Of a stretch of DNA of 14,589 bases, positions 14,585 through 14,589 are shown piece after piece. The stretch spans positions 1 to 14,589 of the forward strand of contig PXDE01000360.1 of the NCBI GenBank assembly GCA_003566475.1, written 5' to 3'. Both the position numbers and the translations under genes were made by a program. The notes under the pieces are model-generated. The model was not told the DNA's origin and did no database searches. It was given only the letters and a program-made list of their open reading frames with translations. Numbering within the stretch: the first letter of the stretch is position 1; every line of letters begins with the position of its first letter. Source of the stretch: PVC group bacterium. GTDB taxonomy: Bacteria > Verrucomicrobiota > Kiritimatiellia > SS1-B-03-39 > PXDE01.

Positions 14585-14589
14585 GAAAA

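Overview
The window is GC-rich bacterial chromosome carrying mostly housekeeping-type genes, separated by stretches packed with inverted repeats and gene relics. The host cannot be named from these bases. A degraded PEP-CTERM sorting tail (about 3166-3222), several families of dispersed hairpin repeats and large secreted proteins fit the Verrucomicrobiota/Planctomycetota kind of genome best; this is inference. No RNA gene, CRISPR array or transposase gene was seen.

Layout: 1-2595 is the 3' part of a large, probably secreted multidomain protein running in from the left edge. 2596-3535 has no intact gene: a 7-bp tandem repeat, a perfect 10-bp hairpin, two possible gene relics and a 165-bp MITE-like element with 14-bp terminal inverted repeats and 10-bp flanking direct repeats. 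3536-6864 is a tight forward operon: purK, purE (ATGA overlap) and a BicA-type SulP bicarbonate transporter (15-nt gap). 6865-7560 is a second repeat zone with nested inverted repeats. 7365-11387 is a leftward block: an extracellular-nuclease-like lipoprotein (EEP superfamily), a beta-carbonic anhydrase, and an exported propeller-like protein that overlaps the carbonic anhydrase by 4 bp and whose C-terminus runs into the repeat zone. 11442-12056 is an Nfu-type Fe-S scaffold, divergent from the nuclease gene. 12126-12953 is mscS (leftward), 13184-14032 a GYF-like-domain membrane protein (rightward), and 14045-14325 a second, truncated mscS 3' end. The truncation joins sequence ending in AT-richer GGGGTCAG repeats (14453-14589) that share a 15-bp core with the element at 3292.

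How the genes fit together: PurK consumes bicarbonate, PurE uses its product, BicA-type SulP proteins import bicarbonate and carbonic anhydrase interconverts CO2 and bicarbonate. Four neighbouring genes therefore meet at one small molecule. This suggests, without proving, a local bicarbonate-supply arrangement serving purine synthesis and other carboxylations. The most unusual DNA is in the non-coding zones, where at least two repeat families appear to have inserted, captured a gene end (propeller-like gene) and truncated another (mscS copy).
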